This document shows, piece after piece, positions 19,620 through 29,509 of a DNA stretch of 64,000 nucleotides. Position 1 is the first letter of the stretch; every line of letters begins with the position of its first letter. Source of the stretch: Bradyrhizobium hereditatis (GTDB taxonomy: Bacteria > Pseudomonadota > Alphaproteobacteria > Rhizobiales > Xanthobacteraceae); assembly GCF_020329435.1 (NCBI RefSeq), contig NZ_JAGKJK010000001.1, positions 930,001 to 994,000 on the forward strand, given 5' to 3'. The translations under genes were made by a program, and so were the position numbers. Under the pieces are notes generated by a model. It ran no database searches, had not been told where the DNA came from, and saw only the letters and a list, made by a program, of their open reading frames with translations.

Positions 19620-21884
19620 TCACGCCGCAACCACCCGCGGCCCGGCCTGGACCGTGTCCTCAGCCTGGCACGGTCCGCTCAACATGATCACCTCCGAGAA
19701 CCCGACCGCCCTGAGCTGATCGCACATCAGCTTGCGCGCTTCCGATGCCATCGACGCTTCAGGTACGACCACCGCCCGCGCCTCTGACGTCAATAGTTCG
19801 GCCGGCAGGTCGGAGGCCGTCCCGGCATCCAGCAGCACATGATCATAGACTCGCAGCAGCGCATCGATCGCGAGGATCAGCCGTGGCGACTGGAGCAGCG
19901 CCCGGTCGAAGCCCGGGCGTCCGGCGCTGACGAGATGGACGCGCGACAGCCGGTCCTTGGTGATCACTTGCGCAAACGACGCCTCGCCCTGCATCAGTTC
20001 GGCGAGCCCAGGCGCAGCTGGATCGGCCGACGCTGCGGGAATCGTCAGTGACGATCTCACGAGATCCACGACCACGACCTTCGCCTGCAGCGCCATCAGC
20101 CGTGCCAGCGTCAACGCAGTCAGCGTGATGCTCTCGCTGGCGCCAGTGCCGAGCACAGTCACCTTGCGCGCCGCAGGGCCTGCCTCCATCAGTGCATTCG
20201 CCACCTGCTCGACTTCGCTGACCTCAGCTCCGGCGTCAACGTGAGCTTCATCCGCGTGCGGCTCCTGCACCACTGGCTCTGACGCATGGTCCGCGGCAGC
20301 GAAGTCCGCCACGGGCAGCTCAGGCGCGATCGCCGGCGCACGCACCCGTGCCGGCGGAGGAGCCGTCACAATGTCGGGCGCAACTTCGCGTATCATTTCC
20401 GCCGACGCCGTTGTGCCAGCCCGCGGCGCAGTCATGCGCAAAAGTTCACCGGTCGCAATCGCACCCGAGGTGAGCAGCAGGGTCGCCAGCGTCGCGATCA
20501 GCACGATTGGCAGCTTCTTCGGATAGGCCGGAGTATTGGAAACGGTGGCGCGGGATATGATGCGGCCATCGGTCGGCGTCGCCTCGAGGTTTTCGCGGGC
20601 GGTCGCATCGCGGTATTTGGCGAGAAAGGATTCCAGCTGATCGCGCTTCGCCTTGGCATCGCGCTCGAGCGCGCGGAGCTGGACGTCCTGGCTGTTGGTC
20701 GAGGACGCCTGCTTCTTCGACTGTTCAAGGCTTGCCATGGCACTTTCGACCCGGCCGCCGGCAATACGCGCGTCGTTCTCCAGCGAACGGGACACCTTGC
20801 CCGCTTCCTCACGCAATTGCCGATCGAGATCGGCGAGCTGCGCTTTCAATTCCTTGATGCGGGGATGGCCGCCGAGCAGCGTGGATGATTGTTCGGCAAG
20901 CTGGGCGCGCAGCGTCACGCGCTGCTCCGACAGCCGACGGATCAGCTCTGAATTGAGAACTTCGGACGCTTCGATCGGCCTGCCGGTCTCAAGCATCTCC
21001 TTGATCAGACGCGCCTTCGTTTCCGCATCCGACTTCAGTGCACGAGCGTTGTTGAGCTGCGTGTTGAGCTCGCCCATCTGCTGGTTGGAGAGCGTGGTGT
21101 TGTTGGTGCCGACGAATAGGCTCGACTTGGAGCGAAACTCCTCGACCCGCGATTCGGCTTCCGAAACCTCCTTGCGCAAATCGTCGATCCTGCCGGAAAG
21201 CCATTGGCCCGCGGCCTTTGCCTGGTCCTGCCGCGCGTCCTGCTGCAGCACCAAATAGCCTTCGGCGATCGAGTTGGCCACCCGCGCGGCAAGTTCGGGA
21301 TCGCGCGACTGGAACTCGACGACGATGACGCGGGATTTGTCGACGGCATAGGCCGTGAAGCGCTCATAATAGGCTTCCAGCACGCGCTCTTCCGGCGTCT
21401 GAGAAAACGGGTCGCGCCCGATGCCGATCAAAGCCAGCAGCGATTTGACCGGAGAGAAGCCCCGCAGCACCGGATCGAATTCGGGAAGCTCGGCGAGCTT
21501 GTTCTTTTTGATGATCTCGCGCGCCAGATCGCGCGACTGCACCAGTTGCACCTGGCTGGTGACGGCCTCGGGATCGAGGGCGCTACGCTCCTCGTTGCGC
21601 TCGCCGTTCGGCCGCAGGAAAACGTTCTCGCGCCCGTCGATCAGGATGCGCGCTTCCGACTTGTAGCGCGGCGTGACCATGTTGACGGCGACGAGGGACA
21701 GCACCAGCGCCAGGAACGTCGGGACGATGATCCAGTTCCGCCTGCGCATCAGCGCATCACCGAGCACGCGCAGATCGAGATCGCCGGCTTCGGACGCGGC
21801 GACGACCTTCGGAGGCGCGGGCTTTGCCGTCGCCTGTTGCACCACCGGCTTGTCCTTGCCCGCACGCCAGAACGCCAAACGCAT
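19620..21884 (-). CDS. Wzc/GumC-like polysaccharide chain-length protein with degenerate kinase domain
   Basis: Inner-membrane polysaccharide co-polymerase, 754 residues. Helix 1 is at about residues 49-69; a long coiled-coil periplasmic region includes the GNVR-type Wzz domain; helix 2 is near residue 460; then a Pro/Ala linker and a P-loop-like cytoplasmic domain. The Walker A position reads VLGTGASESITL with no GK[ST], while the Walker A'-like VVVVDL survives. There is no C-terminal tyrosine cluster. It should control chain length or export without tyrosine-kinase activity. Divergent from the GT4-WcaJ-Wzy genes it would serve. Confidence 0.88.
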   Translation of the reverse strand: MRLAFWRAGKDKPVVQQATAKPAPPKVVAASEAGDLDLRVLGDALMRRRNWIIVPTFLALVLSLVAVNMVTPRYKSEARILIDGRENVFLRPNGERNEERSALDPEAVTSQVQLVQSRDLAREIIKKNKLAELPEFDPVLRGFSPVKSLLALIGIGRDPFSQTPEERVLEAYYERFTAYAVDKSRVIVVEFQSRDPELAARVANSIAEGYLVLQQDARQDQAKAAGQWLSGRIDDLRKEVSEAESRVEEFRSKSSLFVGTNNTTLSNQQMGELNTQLNNARALKSDAETKARLIKEMLETGRPIEASEVLNSELIRRLSEQRVTLRAQLAEQSSTLLGGHPRIKELKAQLADLDRQLREEAGKVSRSLENDARIAGGRVESAMASLEQSKKQASSTNSQDVQLRALERDAKAKRDQLESFLAKYRDATARENLEATPTDGRIISRATVSNTPAYPKKLPIVLIATLATLLLTSGAIATGELLRMTAPRAGTTASAEMIREVAPDIVTAPPPARVRAPAIAPELPVADFAAADHASEPVVQEPHADEAHVDAGAEVSEVEQVANALMEAGPAARKVTVLGTGASESITLTALTLARLMALQAKVVVVDLVRSSLTIPAASADPAAPGLAELMQGEASFAQVITKDRLSRVHLVSAGRPGFDRALLQSPRLILAIDALLRVYDHVLLDAGTASDLPAELLTSEARAVVVPEASMASEARKLMCDQLRAVGFSEVIMLSGPCQAEDTVQAGPRVVAA

Positions 21885-22161
21885 TGCACACCCCCGCGGA
21901 CGCAGCTACTGGTCCGCTCGCCCTGGCCGATTACACTTCATTATGGTTGCCGCCGGGTTAATCCGCCCCGTTTGCGTCCCGGGCCAGCGCCCCGTGCAAA
22001 CCCAGTCATTTTTTGTTAACCATCAAAGCCCTTAATCGCAGAATGCTTTTTCAGGACTCCCGTAATGCGCGGCGCGTTTTTCCCTATTCGATGTCTGGTT
22101 GCTGCGCCGGCGCTCGCGCGCTTCAGCACGCCCGCCGCGCTCGTATCTGAAGGCGGTCTCG

Positions 22162-23295
22162 ATGCCGCTCGTTGACGGTCAACCGCTTCGGATCCTGCAC
22201 GCGACGCGCGCGCCGGTCGGCGGCATCTTTCGTCACATCCTCGATCTCGCCAACGGCCAGGCCGACGGCGGCCACCACGTCGGCATCATCGCCGATAGTC
22301 TCACCGGCGGCGAACGCGCCGAGCAGGCGCTGGCGGAAATCGCGCCCAAGCTCAAACTCGGGGTTCACCGCACGGCCATTCGCCGCGAGCCGCTGCCGAG
22401 CGATATCCTGGTATGGGGACGGTTTCAGCGCATGATCCGCCAGTTAAAGCCGGACGTGCTGCATGGTCACGGCGCCAAGGCCGGCGCCTTCATGCGTCTC
22501 AGGACCGCTAGCCGCGACCGCATCAGGGTCTATACTCCGCATGGCGGTTCCCTGCACTATCCGCTGTCGACACTGAAGGGCAACATCTACGCGCGCGTCG
22601 AACGCGCGCTGATGAACGACACCGACCTGTTCCTGTTCGAAAGCGCCTTTGCCCGGGACACCTACCAGCGCACCATCGGCACGCCGAAGGGCCTGGTGCG
22701 GTGCGTTTTCAATGGTGTCACCGCCAGCGAGTTCGATCCCGTCGTGGAGGCCGAGGACGCCACCGACCTGATCTACGTCGGCGAGTTCCGGCACATTAAG
22801 GGCGCCGATCTCCTGATCGACGCGGTGGCGCGGCTGCGCGTCGACGGCCGTCCCGTGTCGCTCACACTCGCCGGCGATGGCGAAGAAAGCGCAAGCCTCA
22901 AGGCCCAGGTCGAGCGGCTCGGCCTCGGCGAGGCTGTCCGGTTCATCGGCCACGTCAAGGCGCGCTTGGGCTTCTCGAAGGGCTCGCTGCTGGTGGTCCC
23001 ATCGCGCGGGGATTCGATGCCTTATGTCGTGATCGAGGCGGGGGCCGCCGGCATTCCAATGGTTGCCGCCAATGTCGGCGGTATTCCTGAGATTTTCGGC
23101 CCGCATGGCGACGCACTGTTCGCGCCGAACAACGCAGCCGCCATGGCCGCAGCGATCGACGCCGCGCTCAAAGATCCGGCTGCGGCAAAGCAACGGGCCA
23201 AATCGTTGCGCGAGCGAATCTTCATGCATTTTTCGCAGAAGGCGATGGTTGAGGGCGTATTTGCCGGCTACCGCGAGGCGTTTGCCAATCGTTAA
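22162..23295 (+). CDS. GT4 family glycosyltransferase
   Basis: Cytoplasmic retaining glycosyltransferase with the GT-B fold, 377 residues from the ATG at 22162. The N-terminal domain has GGIFRHILDLA and DVLHGHGAKAG. The C-terminal domain has DLIYVGEFRHIKGADLLI, LTLAGDGEE and the EX7E-type nucleotide-sugar motif in SRGDSMPYVVIEAGAAG. It probably adds a sugar to the lipid-linked repeat started by the next gene. The longer frame from 22099 adds a basic 21-residue stretch and is not favoured. Confidence 0.9.
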   Translation: MPLVDGQPLRILHATRAPVGGIFRHILDLANGQADGGHHVGIIADSLTGGERAEQALAEIAPKLKLGVHRTAIRREPLPSDILVWGRFQRMIRQLKPDVLHGHGAKAGAFMRLRTASRDRIRVYTPHGGSLHYPLSTLKGNIYARVERALMNDTDLFLFESAFARDTYQRTIGTPKGLVRCVFNGVTASEFDPVVEAEDATDLIYVGEFRHIKGADLLIDAVARLRVDGRPVSLTLAGDGEESASLKAQVERLGLGEAVRFIGHVKARLGFSKGSLLVVPSRGDSMPYVVIEAGAAGIPMVAANVGGIPEIFGPHGDALFAPNNAAAMAAAIDAALKDPAAAKQRAKSLRERIFMHFSQKAMVEGVFAGYREAFANR

Positions 23296-23409
23296 CCCTT
23301 ATTTACCAACGTAACTGTTTCTTCCGATTTGTCCCGTAAGCCGTCGTGTGGGGAATTCCGCACCGGCAGGCGCACGCCTATGTGCCTGCCACAAGAACGG
23401 ACGAGGACA

Positions 23410-24948
23410 GTGGAACAGATTAACGCCCGCTCGATGCTCGACGCCGCGGTGACTGCCAGCGCCGCTCGCCCACCTTTCGAACGGCGTCAACGGCTGACGC
23501 CGGCCGCACTTGCCGTCACCAATCAGAAAGTCGGCCGCGCCTATTCGCCGATCGTGATCGCCGGCGCCGTTCGTCTCATCGATTTCGCGATGCTGAGCGC
23601 GATCGGCATCGCGCTCTATTTCGGATATGTGGTCCCACTCAAGGGGTTTCACTGGGAATTCATCGCGGCCGTCTTCGGCGTGGCCGCAACGGCCGTGATC
23701 TGCTTCCAGGCCGCCGACATCTATCAGGTGCAGCTATTCCGCGGTCAGCTCCGTCAGATGACGCGAATGGTTTCGTCCTGGGCGTTCGTGTTCCTGCTGT
23801 TCGTCGGCGCATCCTTTATCGTCAAGCTCGGCAGCGAAATTTCGCGGCTCTGGCTCACGGCGTTCTTCGTCACCGGCCTCGCGGCGCTGGTGACCGGGCG
23901 CCTGTTGTTGCGCTCGCTGGTGCGCAGCTGGGCCCGCCAGGGTCGGCTCGATCGCCGCACCATCATCGTCGGCGCCGACCGGAATGGCGAGAAACTCGTC
24001 GAGGCGCTCAAGGCCCAGGATGATTCCGACATCAAAGTGCTCGGCGTGTTCGACGATCGCAATGACGACCGCGCGATGGATACCTGTGCCGGCAGCCCGA
24101 AACTCGGCAAGGTCGACGACATCGTCGAACTCGCCCGCCGCACCCGTATCGATCTCGTGCTGTTCGCGCTGCCGATCTCGGCCGAGACGCGCATTCTGGA
24201 GATGCTGAAAAAGCTATGGGTGCTGCCGGTGGATATCCGCCTGTCGGCCCATACCAACAGGCTGCGTTTCCGTCCCCGCTCCTATTCCTATGTCGGTGAA
24301 GTGCCCACGCTCGATGTGTTCGAGGCCCCGATCACCGACTGGGACCTGGTGATGAAATGGCTGTTCGACCACATCGTCGGCTTCGTCATTCTGGTGCTGG
24401 CCTTGCCGGTGATGGGATTGGTTGCATTAGCGGTCAAGCTCGACAGCCCCGGGCCGGTGCTGTTCCGCCAGAAACGTTTCGGTTTCAACAATGAGCGCAT
24501 CGACGTCTTCAAGTTCCGATCGATGTATCACCATCAGGCCGATCCGACCGCCTCCAAGGTCGTGACCAAAAACGATCCGCGCGTTACCCGCGTCGGGCGC
24601 TTCATCCGCAAGACCAGCCTCGACGAGCTGCCGCAGCTTTTCAACGTCGTGTTCAAGAGCAACCTTTCGCTGGTCGGCCCCCGCCCGCATGCGGTGCAGG
24701 GCAAGTTGCAGAGCCGGCTGTTCGACGAAGCCGTCGACGGCTATTTCGCCCGCCACCGCGTCAAGCCCGGGATCACCGGCTGGGCGCAGATCAACGGCTG
24801 GCGCGGCGAGGTCGACAGCGACGAGAAGATCCAGAAGCGCGTCGAGTTCGATCTCTACTACATCGAGAACTGGTCGGTGCTGTTCGACCTCTACATTCTG
24901 CTCAAGACGCCGATCGCGCTGATGACCAAGAGCGAGAACGCGTATTGA
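23410..24948 (+). CDS. undecaprenyl-phosphate glucose phosphotransferase (WcaJ-like)
   Basis: Membrane enzyme that starts a polysaccharide repeat by moving hexose-1-phosphate to undecaprenyl phosphate. It has four N-terminal hydrophobic helices, a CoA-binding-like nucleotide domain ([14 protein letters not shown]), a fifth membrane segment and the bacterial sugar transferase domain with [26 protein letters not shown] and [15 protein letters not shown]. The start is probably the GTG at 23410 after GAGG (512 residues); ATG at 23380 is possible. The polyprenol acceptor is the family's usual one; glucose is inferred. Confidence 0.92.
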   Translation: MEQINARSMLDAAVTASAARPPFERRQRLTPAALAVTNQKVGRAYSPIVIAGAVRLIDFAMLSAIGIALYFGYVVPLKGFHWEFIAAVFGVAATAVICFQAADIYQVQLFRGQLRQMTRMVSSWAFVFLLFVGASFIVKLGSEISRLWLTAFFVTGLAALVTGRLLLRSLVRSWARQGRLDRRTIIVGADRNGEKLVEALKAQDDSDIKVLGVFDDRNDDRAMDTCAGSPKLGKVDDIVELARRTRIDLVLFALPISAETRILEMLKKLWVLPVDIRLSAHTNRLRFRPRSYSYVGEVPTLDVFEAPITDWDLVMKWLFDHIVGFVILVLALPVMGLVALAVKLDSPGPVLFRQKRFGFNNERIDVFKFRSMYHHQADPTASKVVTKNDPRVTRVGRFIRKTSLDELPQLFNVVFKSNLSLVGPRPHAVQGKLQSRLFDEAVDGYFARHRVKPGITGWAQINGWRGEVDSDEKIQKRVEFDLYYIENWSVLFDLYILLKTPIALMTKSENAY

Positions 24949-24965
24949 GTTGACGGAGCAACAGG

Positions 24966-25086
24966 CGTCATCGCGAGGAGCGAATGCGACGAAGCAATCC
25001 ATCTATCCCCGAGTGGTACCATGGATTGCTTCGCGGAGCCTGTGATCGGGCGCGCATTCGCGCGACCCGTTGGCTCGCAATGACGG
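24966..25086. repeat. dispersed repeat, CGTCATTGCGAG type (copy 3)
   Basis: Begins GCGTCATCGCGAGGAGCGAA, carries internal GAAGCAATCCAT and the inverted ATGGATTGCTTCG forming a large stem, and ends CTCGCAATGACGG. It sits between the WcaJ-like and Wzy-like genes, so it would be transcribed within that cluster. Confidence 0.8.
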
Positions 25087-25126
25087 TCGAACTGTATTGT
25101 GCGTATGTGCGTGAGTTGAGTATTCG

Positions 25127-26407
25127 ATGAGCTATGCGGCGACAGCCGGGAATTCCTTTGCGCCGGCAACGGCCGCGCCCGGCGTGCTGGCCTTGCAGCG
25201 TGCGCTGGTGTGGCTGGTCGGCGCTTCGATCGCGATCGTCTTCATCGAGCCCTCGCCCTATGAGCTGGCCACTCTGGCGGCCACGGTAGTGTTTTTCGCA
25301 ACCGGCCTGCGGATGCGGCTCGTGTTTATGCCGCTGCTTCTATTGTTGTTTCTGGTCAATGTTGGCTACACCATCAGCTCAGTCGCCGTGTTCGACCGGC
25401 CTAACGTCCCGAACTGGATCGCGACCTCCTGGTACATGGCGGTAACCGTCGTCCTGTTCGCGATGATAATCTCGGAGGATACGACCGCCCGACTCGATAT
25501 GCTCCGGCGCGGCCTCATCGTCGGCGCAATGATTGCCTCGCTCGCGGGCATCGCCGGCTATTTCAACCTCGTTCCTGGCGGACGTGACCTGCTGACGCTG
25601 TACGACCGCGCCCGCGGCACCTTCAAGGACCCGAACGTGCTCGGCGCGTTTCTGATCCTGCCGGCGCTGTTCGCGCTGCAAAGCGTCGTCTCCGACAAGT
25701 TCGGCAAAGCGCTGCGCAGCGGGGTCGCATTCGGCGTCATTTCGCTGGCCATCCTGCTGTCGTTCTCGCGCGCCGCATGGGGCCAACTGATCGTTACAGC
25801 CGGCTTCATGCTTGCAATGATGGTGCTGACCAGCCGCTCGCAGGCGCAGCGCTCGCGCATCATCGTGATGGCGCTCGTTGCCGTGGTGGTAGCGGCGACG
25901 CTGGTCGCGGTTCTGCTGTCGCTCGATTCAGTCGCGCAGCTCTTCAAGCAGCGCGCCAGCTTTGACCAGAGTTATGACACGGGCCGCTTCGGTCGTTTCG
26001 GCCGGCATGTTCTCGGCGCCGAAATGGCGCTTGGGCTGCCCCTCGGCATCGGGCCGCTGCAATTCAACCGCTTCTTCCCTGAAGACACCCACAATTCGTA
26101 CCTGAACGCCTTCATGTCGGGCGGCTGGCTCTCCGGCGTCTGCTATCCGGCGCTGGTCTTCGTCACCGTATGGACGGGATTCCGCTACACCTTCGTTCGC
26201 GTGCCCTGGCAGCCGACCTATCTCGCGATCTTCGCGGCCTTCCTCGGCACCGTCGGCGAAAGCTTCATCATCGATACCGACCATTGGCGGCACTTCTGGA
26301 TGATGCTGGGCGTGATATGGGGCATGTTCGTCGCCGCCGAGCGATGGAAGGCGGACAGCAATTTTGCGCTTATGACGCCGGAGCGGAGGCCTGCTTCTCC
26401 ACCGTGA
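25127..26407 (+). CDS. O-antigen ligase/Wzy-like polymerase
   Basis: Integral membrane protein of 426 residues with about 11-12 hydrophobic helices and a large periplasmic loop around residues 290-320 (FGRHVLGAEMALGLPLGIGP, then the EDTHNSYLNAF motif typical of the Wzy_C/ligase family). It would polymerise or ligate the lipid-linked repeats made by the upstream genes. Polymerase and ligase cannot be separated by sequence. Its last 38 bases overlap the end of the convergent dehydrogenase gene. Confidence 0.88.
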   Translation: MSYAATAGNSFAPATAAPGVLALQRALVWLVGASIAIVFIEPSPYELATLAATVVFFATGLRMRLVFMPLLLLLFLVNVGYTISSVAVFDRPNVPNWIATSWYMAVTVVLFAMIISEDTTARLDMLRRGLIVGAMIASLAGIAGYFNLVPGGRDLLTLYDRARGTFKDPNVLGAFLILPALFALQSVVSDKFGKALRSGVAFGVISLAILLSFSRAAWGQLIVTAGFMLAMMVLTSRSQAQRSRIIVMALVAVVVAATLVAVLLSLDSVAQLFKQRASFDQSYDTGRFGRFGRHVLGAEMALGLPLGIGPLQFNRFFPEDTHNSYLNAFMSGGWLSGVCYPALVFVTVWTGFRYTFVRVPWQPTYLAIFAAFLGTVGESFIIDTDHWRHFWMMLGVIWGMFVAAERWKADSNFALMTPERRPASPP

Positions 26408-27569
26408 ACGTCAATCCCGCGTGCTCTTCCAGCCGCTTGATCAGCTTGTGCTGCATCGCCGCCCCCGGCGTCCAGAAACCGGCCGGGACGTCAGGCGTAT
26501 CCCGCAACAGGCAGATCGCGCATTCGGAAATCATCTTTGACGTCGAGCCGTAGCCGGGATCACGATCGCCCTTCACCGCGGCGCGGACTTGCCGGCCATC
26601 GGGCGCAATCGCAACATATAGGAGGTCGTAGCGCCCGTTCTCGCGCTCTTCCTTGGAAGGCCCTTCGCCCGGCTTCGGCGCATTCGGGCCGGTCTTTTCG
26701 GCGTTCGCAGCCATCACGAGCCTGGCATTGGCCTCGCCCTTCTCGCCGGAACCCGTCAGCACCATCTCGTCATAGATGAATTCACGGCCATAGGGAAAAC
26801 CCATCAGCATGTTTGAGCGATGGACGTTGCGCGTGTTGATCAAGGCCATCATGAACGGCGCGGCCCAGGATTGCATATCCTCCTCATAGGTCGGCTTGTT
26901 GCCGCGCGGCTGCTTCGGTCCAGTGAATCCCGGCGTCAGCGCAAAGGGGTCGTTGAGGATGGCGACGAGGCTCAAGTCCTTGGCGACGGCATCGAAGGTC
27001 GCCTTGGCGCTCGCGGCGGTGCCGCCGGAAAGAGTACCGCGCATGTCACGCACGCGGCCCTTGACGCGGGAAGCTGGCGCGCCGAACACGCGCCTCGCTT
27101 CTTCCTGCACGAAGAAAGCGCCGAGTTCGAACGGCACGGAATCGAATCCGCAGGAAAACACGATGCGGGCACCGCTCGCTTTCGCCGCAGCCTCGTGCTT
27201 GTCGATCATCTGTCGCATCCAGACCGGCTCGCCGCAGAGGTCGACATAATCGGTTCCGCTCTCCACGCAGGCCGCGATCAAGTCATTGCCGTAGAGCTGA
27301 TATGGGCCGACCGTGCTGATCACGCATTTGGCCTGGCCCACCATCGCCTTCAGTGATGCCACGTCACCTGAATCGGCGACAATCAGCGCTGTATCCGCCG
27401 GCGCGCCGACCGCGTCGCGCACGGCAGTGAGCTTGTCCTTGCTACGGCCGGCCATCGCCCATTTCAGGTTGGCGTCGCCCTTGTAGTGCTCGGCAAGATA
27501 TTCAGCGACGAGCTGGCCGGTGAAGCCGGTGGCGCCGCAGACGACGATATCGTATTTCGACGAAGACAT
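26370..27569 (-). CDS. saccharopine dehydrogenase-like (trans-acting enoyl reductase type) protein
   Basis: NAD(P)-binding oxidoreductase of 399 residues. The Rossmann motif is VVCGATGFTGQLVAEYL at the N-terminus, followed by VISTVGPYQLYGNDLIAAC and GTDYVDLCGEPVWM, the signature of the saccharopine-dehydrogenase-like group that includes mycobacterial trans-acting enoyl reductases. Substrate unknown, probably a lipid. The start at MSSSKYDIV (27569); the frame to 27683 translates a dispersed repeat. Convergent overlap with the Wzy-like gene. Confidence 0.88.
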   Translation of the reverse strand: MSSSKYDIVVCGATGFTGQLVAEYLAEHYKGDANLKWAMAGRSKDKLTAVRDAVGAPADTALIVADSGDVASLKAMVGQAKCVISTVGPYQLYGNDLIAACVESGTDYVDLCGEPVWMRQMIDKHEAAAKASGARIVFSCGFDSVPFELGAFFVQEEARRVFGAPASRVKGRVRDMRGTLSGGTAASAKATFDAVAKDLSLVAILNDPFALTPGFTGPKQPRGNKPTYEEDMQSWAAPFMMALINTRNVHRSNMLMGFPYGREFIYDEMVLTGSGEKGEANARLVMAANAEKTGPNAPKPGEGPSKEERENGRYDLLYVAIAPDGRQVRAAVKGDRDPGYGSTSKMISECAICLLRDTPDVPAGFWTPGAAMQHKLIKRLEEHAGLTFTVEKQASAPAS

Positions 27570-27601
27570 GTTCTGTTTTCCCGGGAAAGTTGCGGCCTTC
27601 T

Positions 27602-27689
27602 TGTCATTGCGAGCGAAGCGAAGCAATCCATAAATGGCGCTGCAGCGGCGGTCTGGATTGCTTCGTCGCTTCGGTCCTCGCAATGACGG
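27602..27689. repeat. dispersed repeat, GTCATTGCGAG type (copy 4, short)
   Basis: TGTCATTGCGAGCGAAGCGA at the left and GTCCTCGCAATGACGG at the right, with AGCAATCCAT/GGATTGCTTCG inner stems. At 88 bases it is the shortest copy. It lies between two leftward genes. Confidence 0.8.
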
Positions 27690-27698
27690 TGCAGGTTC

Positions 27699-28484
27699 CT
27701 ATTTCTTGCCGTAGGACACACCCATTCCGGCGCGAACGTCGGCCTGGATGCCGTAGGGCGCGATTGGATATCGCAGCCCGTTCTTGGCGAGCTGCTTCAT
27801 GCCAGCAATGGCCTTGGCGAGGTGCTCGGGCTTGAGCGCCATCAGCATCTCCTCATCGGGCACGCCGCCATAGCGCCGCTCGGCGAAGCACGGCAGCGAG
27901 AGCGATGGCTCGCCGGTCTTGAGCGCCCTGCCCCAGGAATCCGCGCACGCGGTCTCGCCGACCACGCCCCATTCGAACTTCCTGTAGCCGGTATACTGCA
28001 GGCCGTTGATCAGAATGATCATCTGGCCAGGCGTCGCGTAAACTAGGCAGATGTCGGGCGGGTTGAGCCGGCCGCTGGTAAGCGGACTCACCGCCATGGC
28101 CTGATACTGACCGAACGGAACGACGTCGAGCGCCTCCTGGCGCTTGCGCGCATCCTCGGCCGTGCCGTGCCAGACGCCGACATAGTTTTCCCCGGCGAGC
28201 CATTTTTCATCCTGCGGCGCGAGGCCAATCACGGCTCGGCATTGCGCGCCGACAAGATCGTCGCCGGTGATACCGACAGTCCAGCCGAGCCGCGATGCCA
28301 TGCTCACGATCTGGTCAGTCGTATGCACCGCGGAGGGCCGCCGGATCTTCGGAATCGCCATCATGTCTTCGACGCGCGCGAACATCTTGATGCCGACCAC
28401 CGTCGTCTTCAGCCTGAGCAGGCTGTTGAGATCGGCCACCATGCCGGCCAAATCGAACGCTTCCGGCGGCGTCTCTAGTTGCAT
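27699..28484 (-). CDS. DUF169 domain protein
   Basis: Protein of 261 residues in the DUF169 family, recognised from the N-terminal LNSLLRLKTTVVGIKMF, the middle GAQCRAVIGLAP and GRLNPPDICLVYATPGQM, and the late FGVVGETACADS-like GVVGETACADSWGRAL. Several conserved Cys residues suggest a metal or cofactor site, but the function is unknown. The start is at the ATG at 28484; the 76-codon extension upstream has no support. Probably follows the YdcF-like gene as a separate unit. Confidence 0.82.
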   Translation of the reverse strand: MQLETPPEAFDLAGMVADLNSLLRLKTTVVGIKMFARVEDMMAIPKIRRPSAVHTTDQIVSMASRLGWTVGITGDDLVGAQCRAVIGLAPQDEKWLAGENYVGVWHGTAEDARKRQEALDVVPFGQYQAMAVSPLTSGRLNPPDICLVYATPGQMIILINGLQYTGYRKFEWGVVGETACADSWGRALKTGEPSLSLPCFAERRYGGVPDEEMLMALKPEHLAKAIAGMKQLAKNGLRYPIAPYGIQADVRAGMGVSYGKK

Positions 28485-28555
28485 GGCGTAAACTCCCCAA
28501 TCGACGCGGCGAACGGCGTCTGCCCTTCGAGTGTAGCGCGGCCTGCTGCCCGCTG

Positions 28556-29356
28556 CTACTTCGACGGACCCGGCAGCAGTTCGTCGATTTTGCCGGTGGC
28601 GCGGTAGGCGATCAGCCCCATCCATTCGCGCACCGCAAGGTCGGTCCGGCCCAAACCATCGACTGCGATATTGGTGAAATTCCATACATCGTTCCGGCGT
28701 CCGACCCGCCAATCAACGGGATAAGGCTCAACCGAAAATCCCGCTTTCCGGAACAGGCCAACCGATCGCGGCATATGGAAGGCTGACGTCACCAACACCC
28801 AGCGCTCGCCTTGCTTGGGAGCAAGCAGCGCCTTGGAGAATTCCGCGTTCTCCTGCGTGTTGCGCGAAGCGCGTTCCATGACCAGCCGCGACTTGTCGAT
28901 GCCGAGGCCTTCGAAAATGGCGCCGGCGAAATCGGCTTCCCTGGCGTCATTCGAAATCAGGTTCGCACTGCCGCCGGAAAACACGACGCGCGCCTTCGGG
29001 TAGCGGTGCGCCAACGCCGCCGCCGCAATCAAGCGATCGGGCGAACTACGCACCACCGGCGTGCCGTGCGAGGCAGAGAGATCGGCTTCGATCGAGGCGC
29101 CGAGCACGATGATGCCGTCGGGCGCCCCGCGCGAGTTGTCCCATGGCGGGAAACGCTGCTCCAGCGGATAAAGCAAGAGGTTGCCGAGCGGCGACAGCCC
29201 GCAAATCACGAGCAGCAGAACTGCCGCGATCACCAGCTTGCGGCCGAGCGATGCAAAGCGCGTGAACATCAGGATGGCGCCGACAAAGCCGACGCCGATC
29301 AGAAAGTTCGTCGGCAACAGCAGAAAGCCGAGCGTCTTGGAGAGAACGAAAAACAA
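28556..29356 (-). CDS. YdcF family (DUF218) membrane protein
   Basis: Two N-terminal hydrophobic helices (about residues 8-30 and 38-60) precede a periplasmic DUF218 domain with GIIVLGASI, ARVVFSGGSANL, ASRNTQENAEFS and VTSAFHMPRSVGLFRKAG. The arrangement matches ElyC/SanA-like proteins implicated in envelope or peptidoglycan-precursor processes in enterobacteria; the role here is inferred only by family. It has 266 residues. Confidence 0.88.
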   Translation of the reverse strand: MFFVLSKTLGFLLLPTNFLIGVGFVGAILMFTRFASLGRKLVIAAVLLLVICGLSPLGNLLLYPLEQRFPPWDNSRGAPDGIIVLGASIEADLSASHGTPVVRSSPDRLIAAAALAHRYPKARVVFSGGSANLISNDAREADFAGAIFEGLGIDKSRLVMERASRNTQENAEFSKALLAPKQGERWVLVTSAFHMPRSVGLFRKAGFSVEPYPVDWRVGRRNDVWNFTNIAVDGLGRTDLAVREWMGLIAYRATGKIDELLPGPSK

Positions 29357-29509
29357 GGAAGGCCTCGCGGATTATCACATCCTTCATACGCGGGCCTGGG
29401 GCGCGTAGCCATCGTTGTTCGCACAGGCCTTGTTCGAAAATGATGGATTGCCGGATCAGGTGCGGCAATGACAGATTATGCGTGACAATTCCGGCAAGAA
29501 AGCCTTCCG

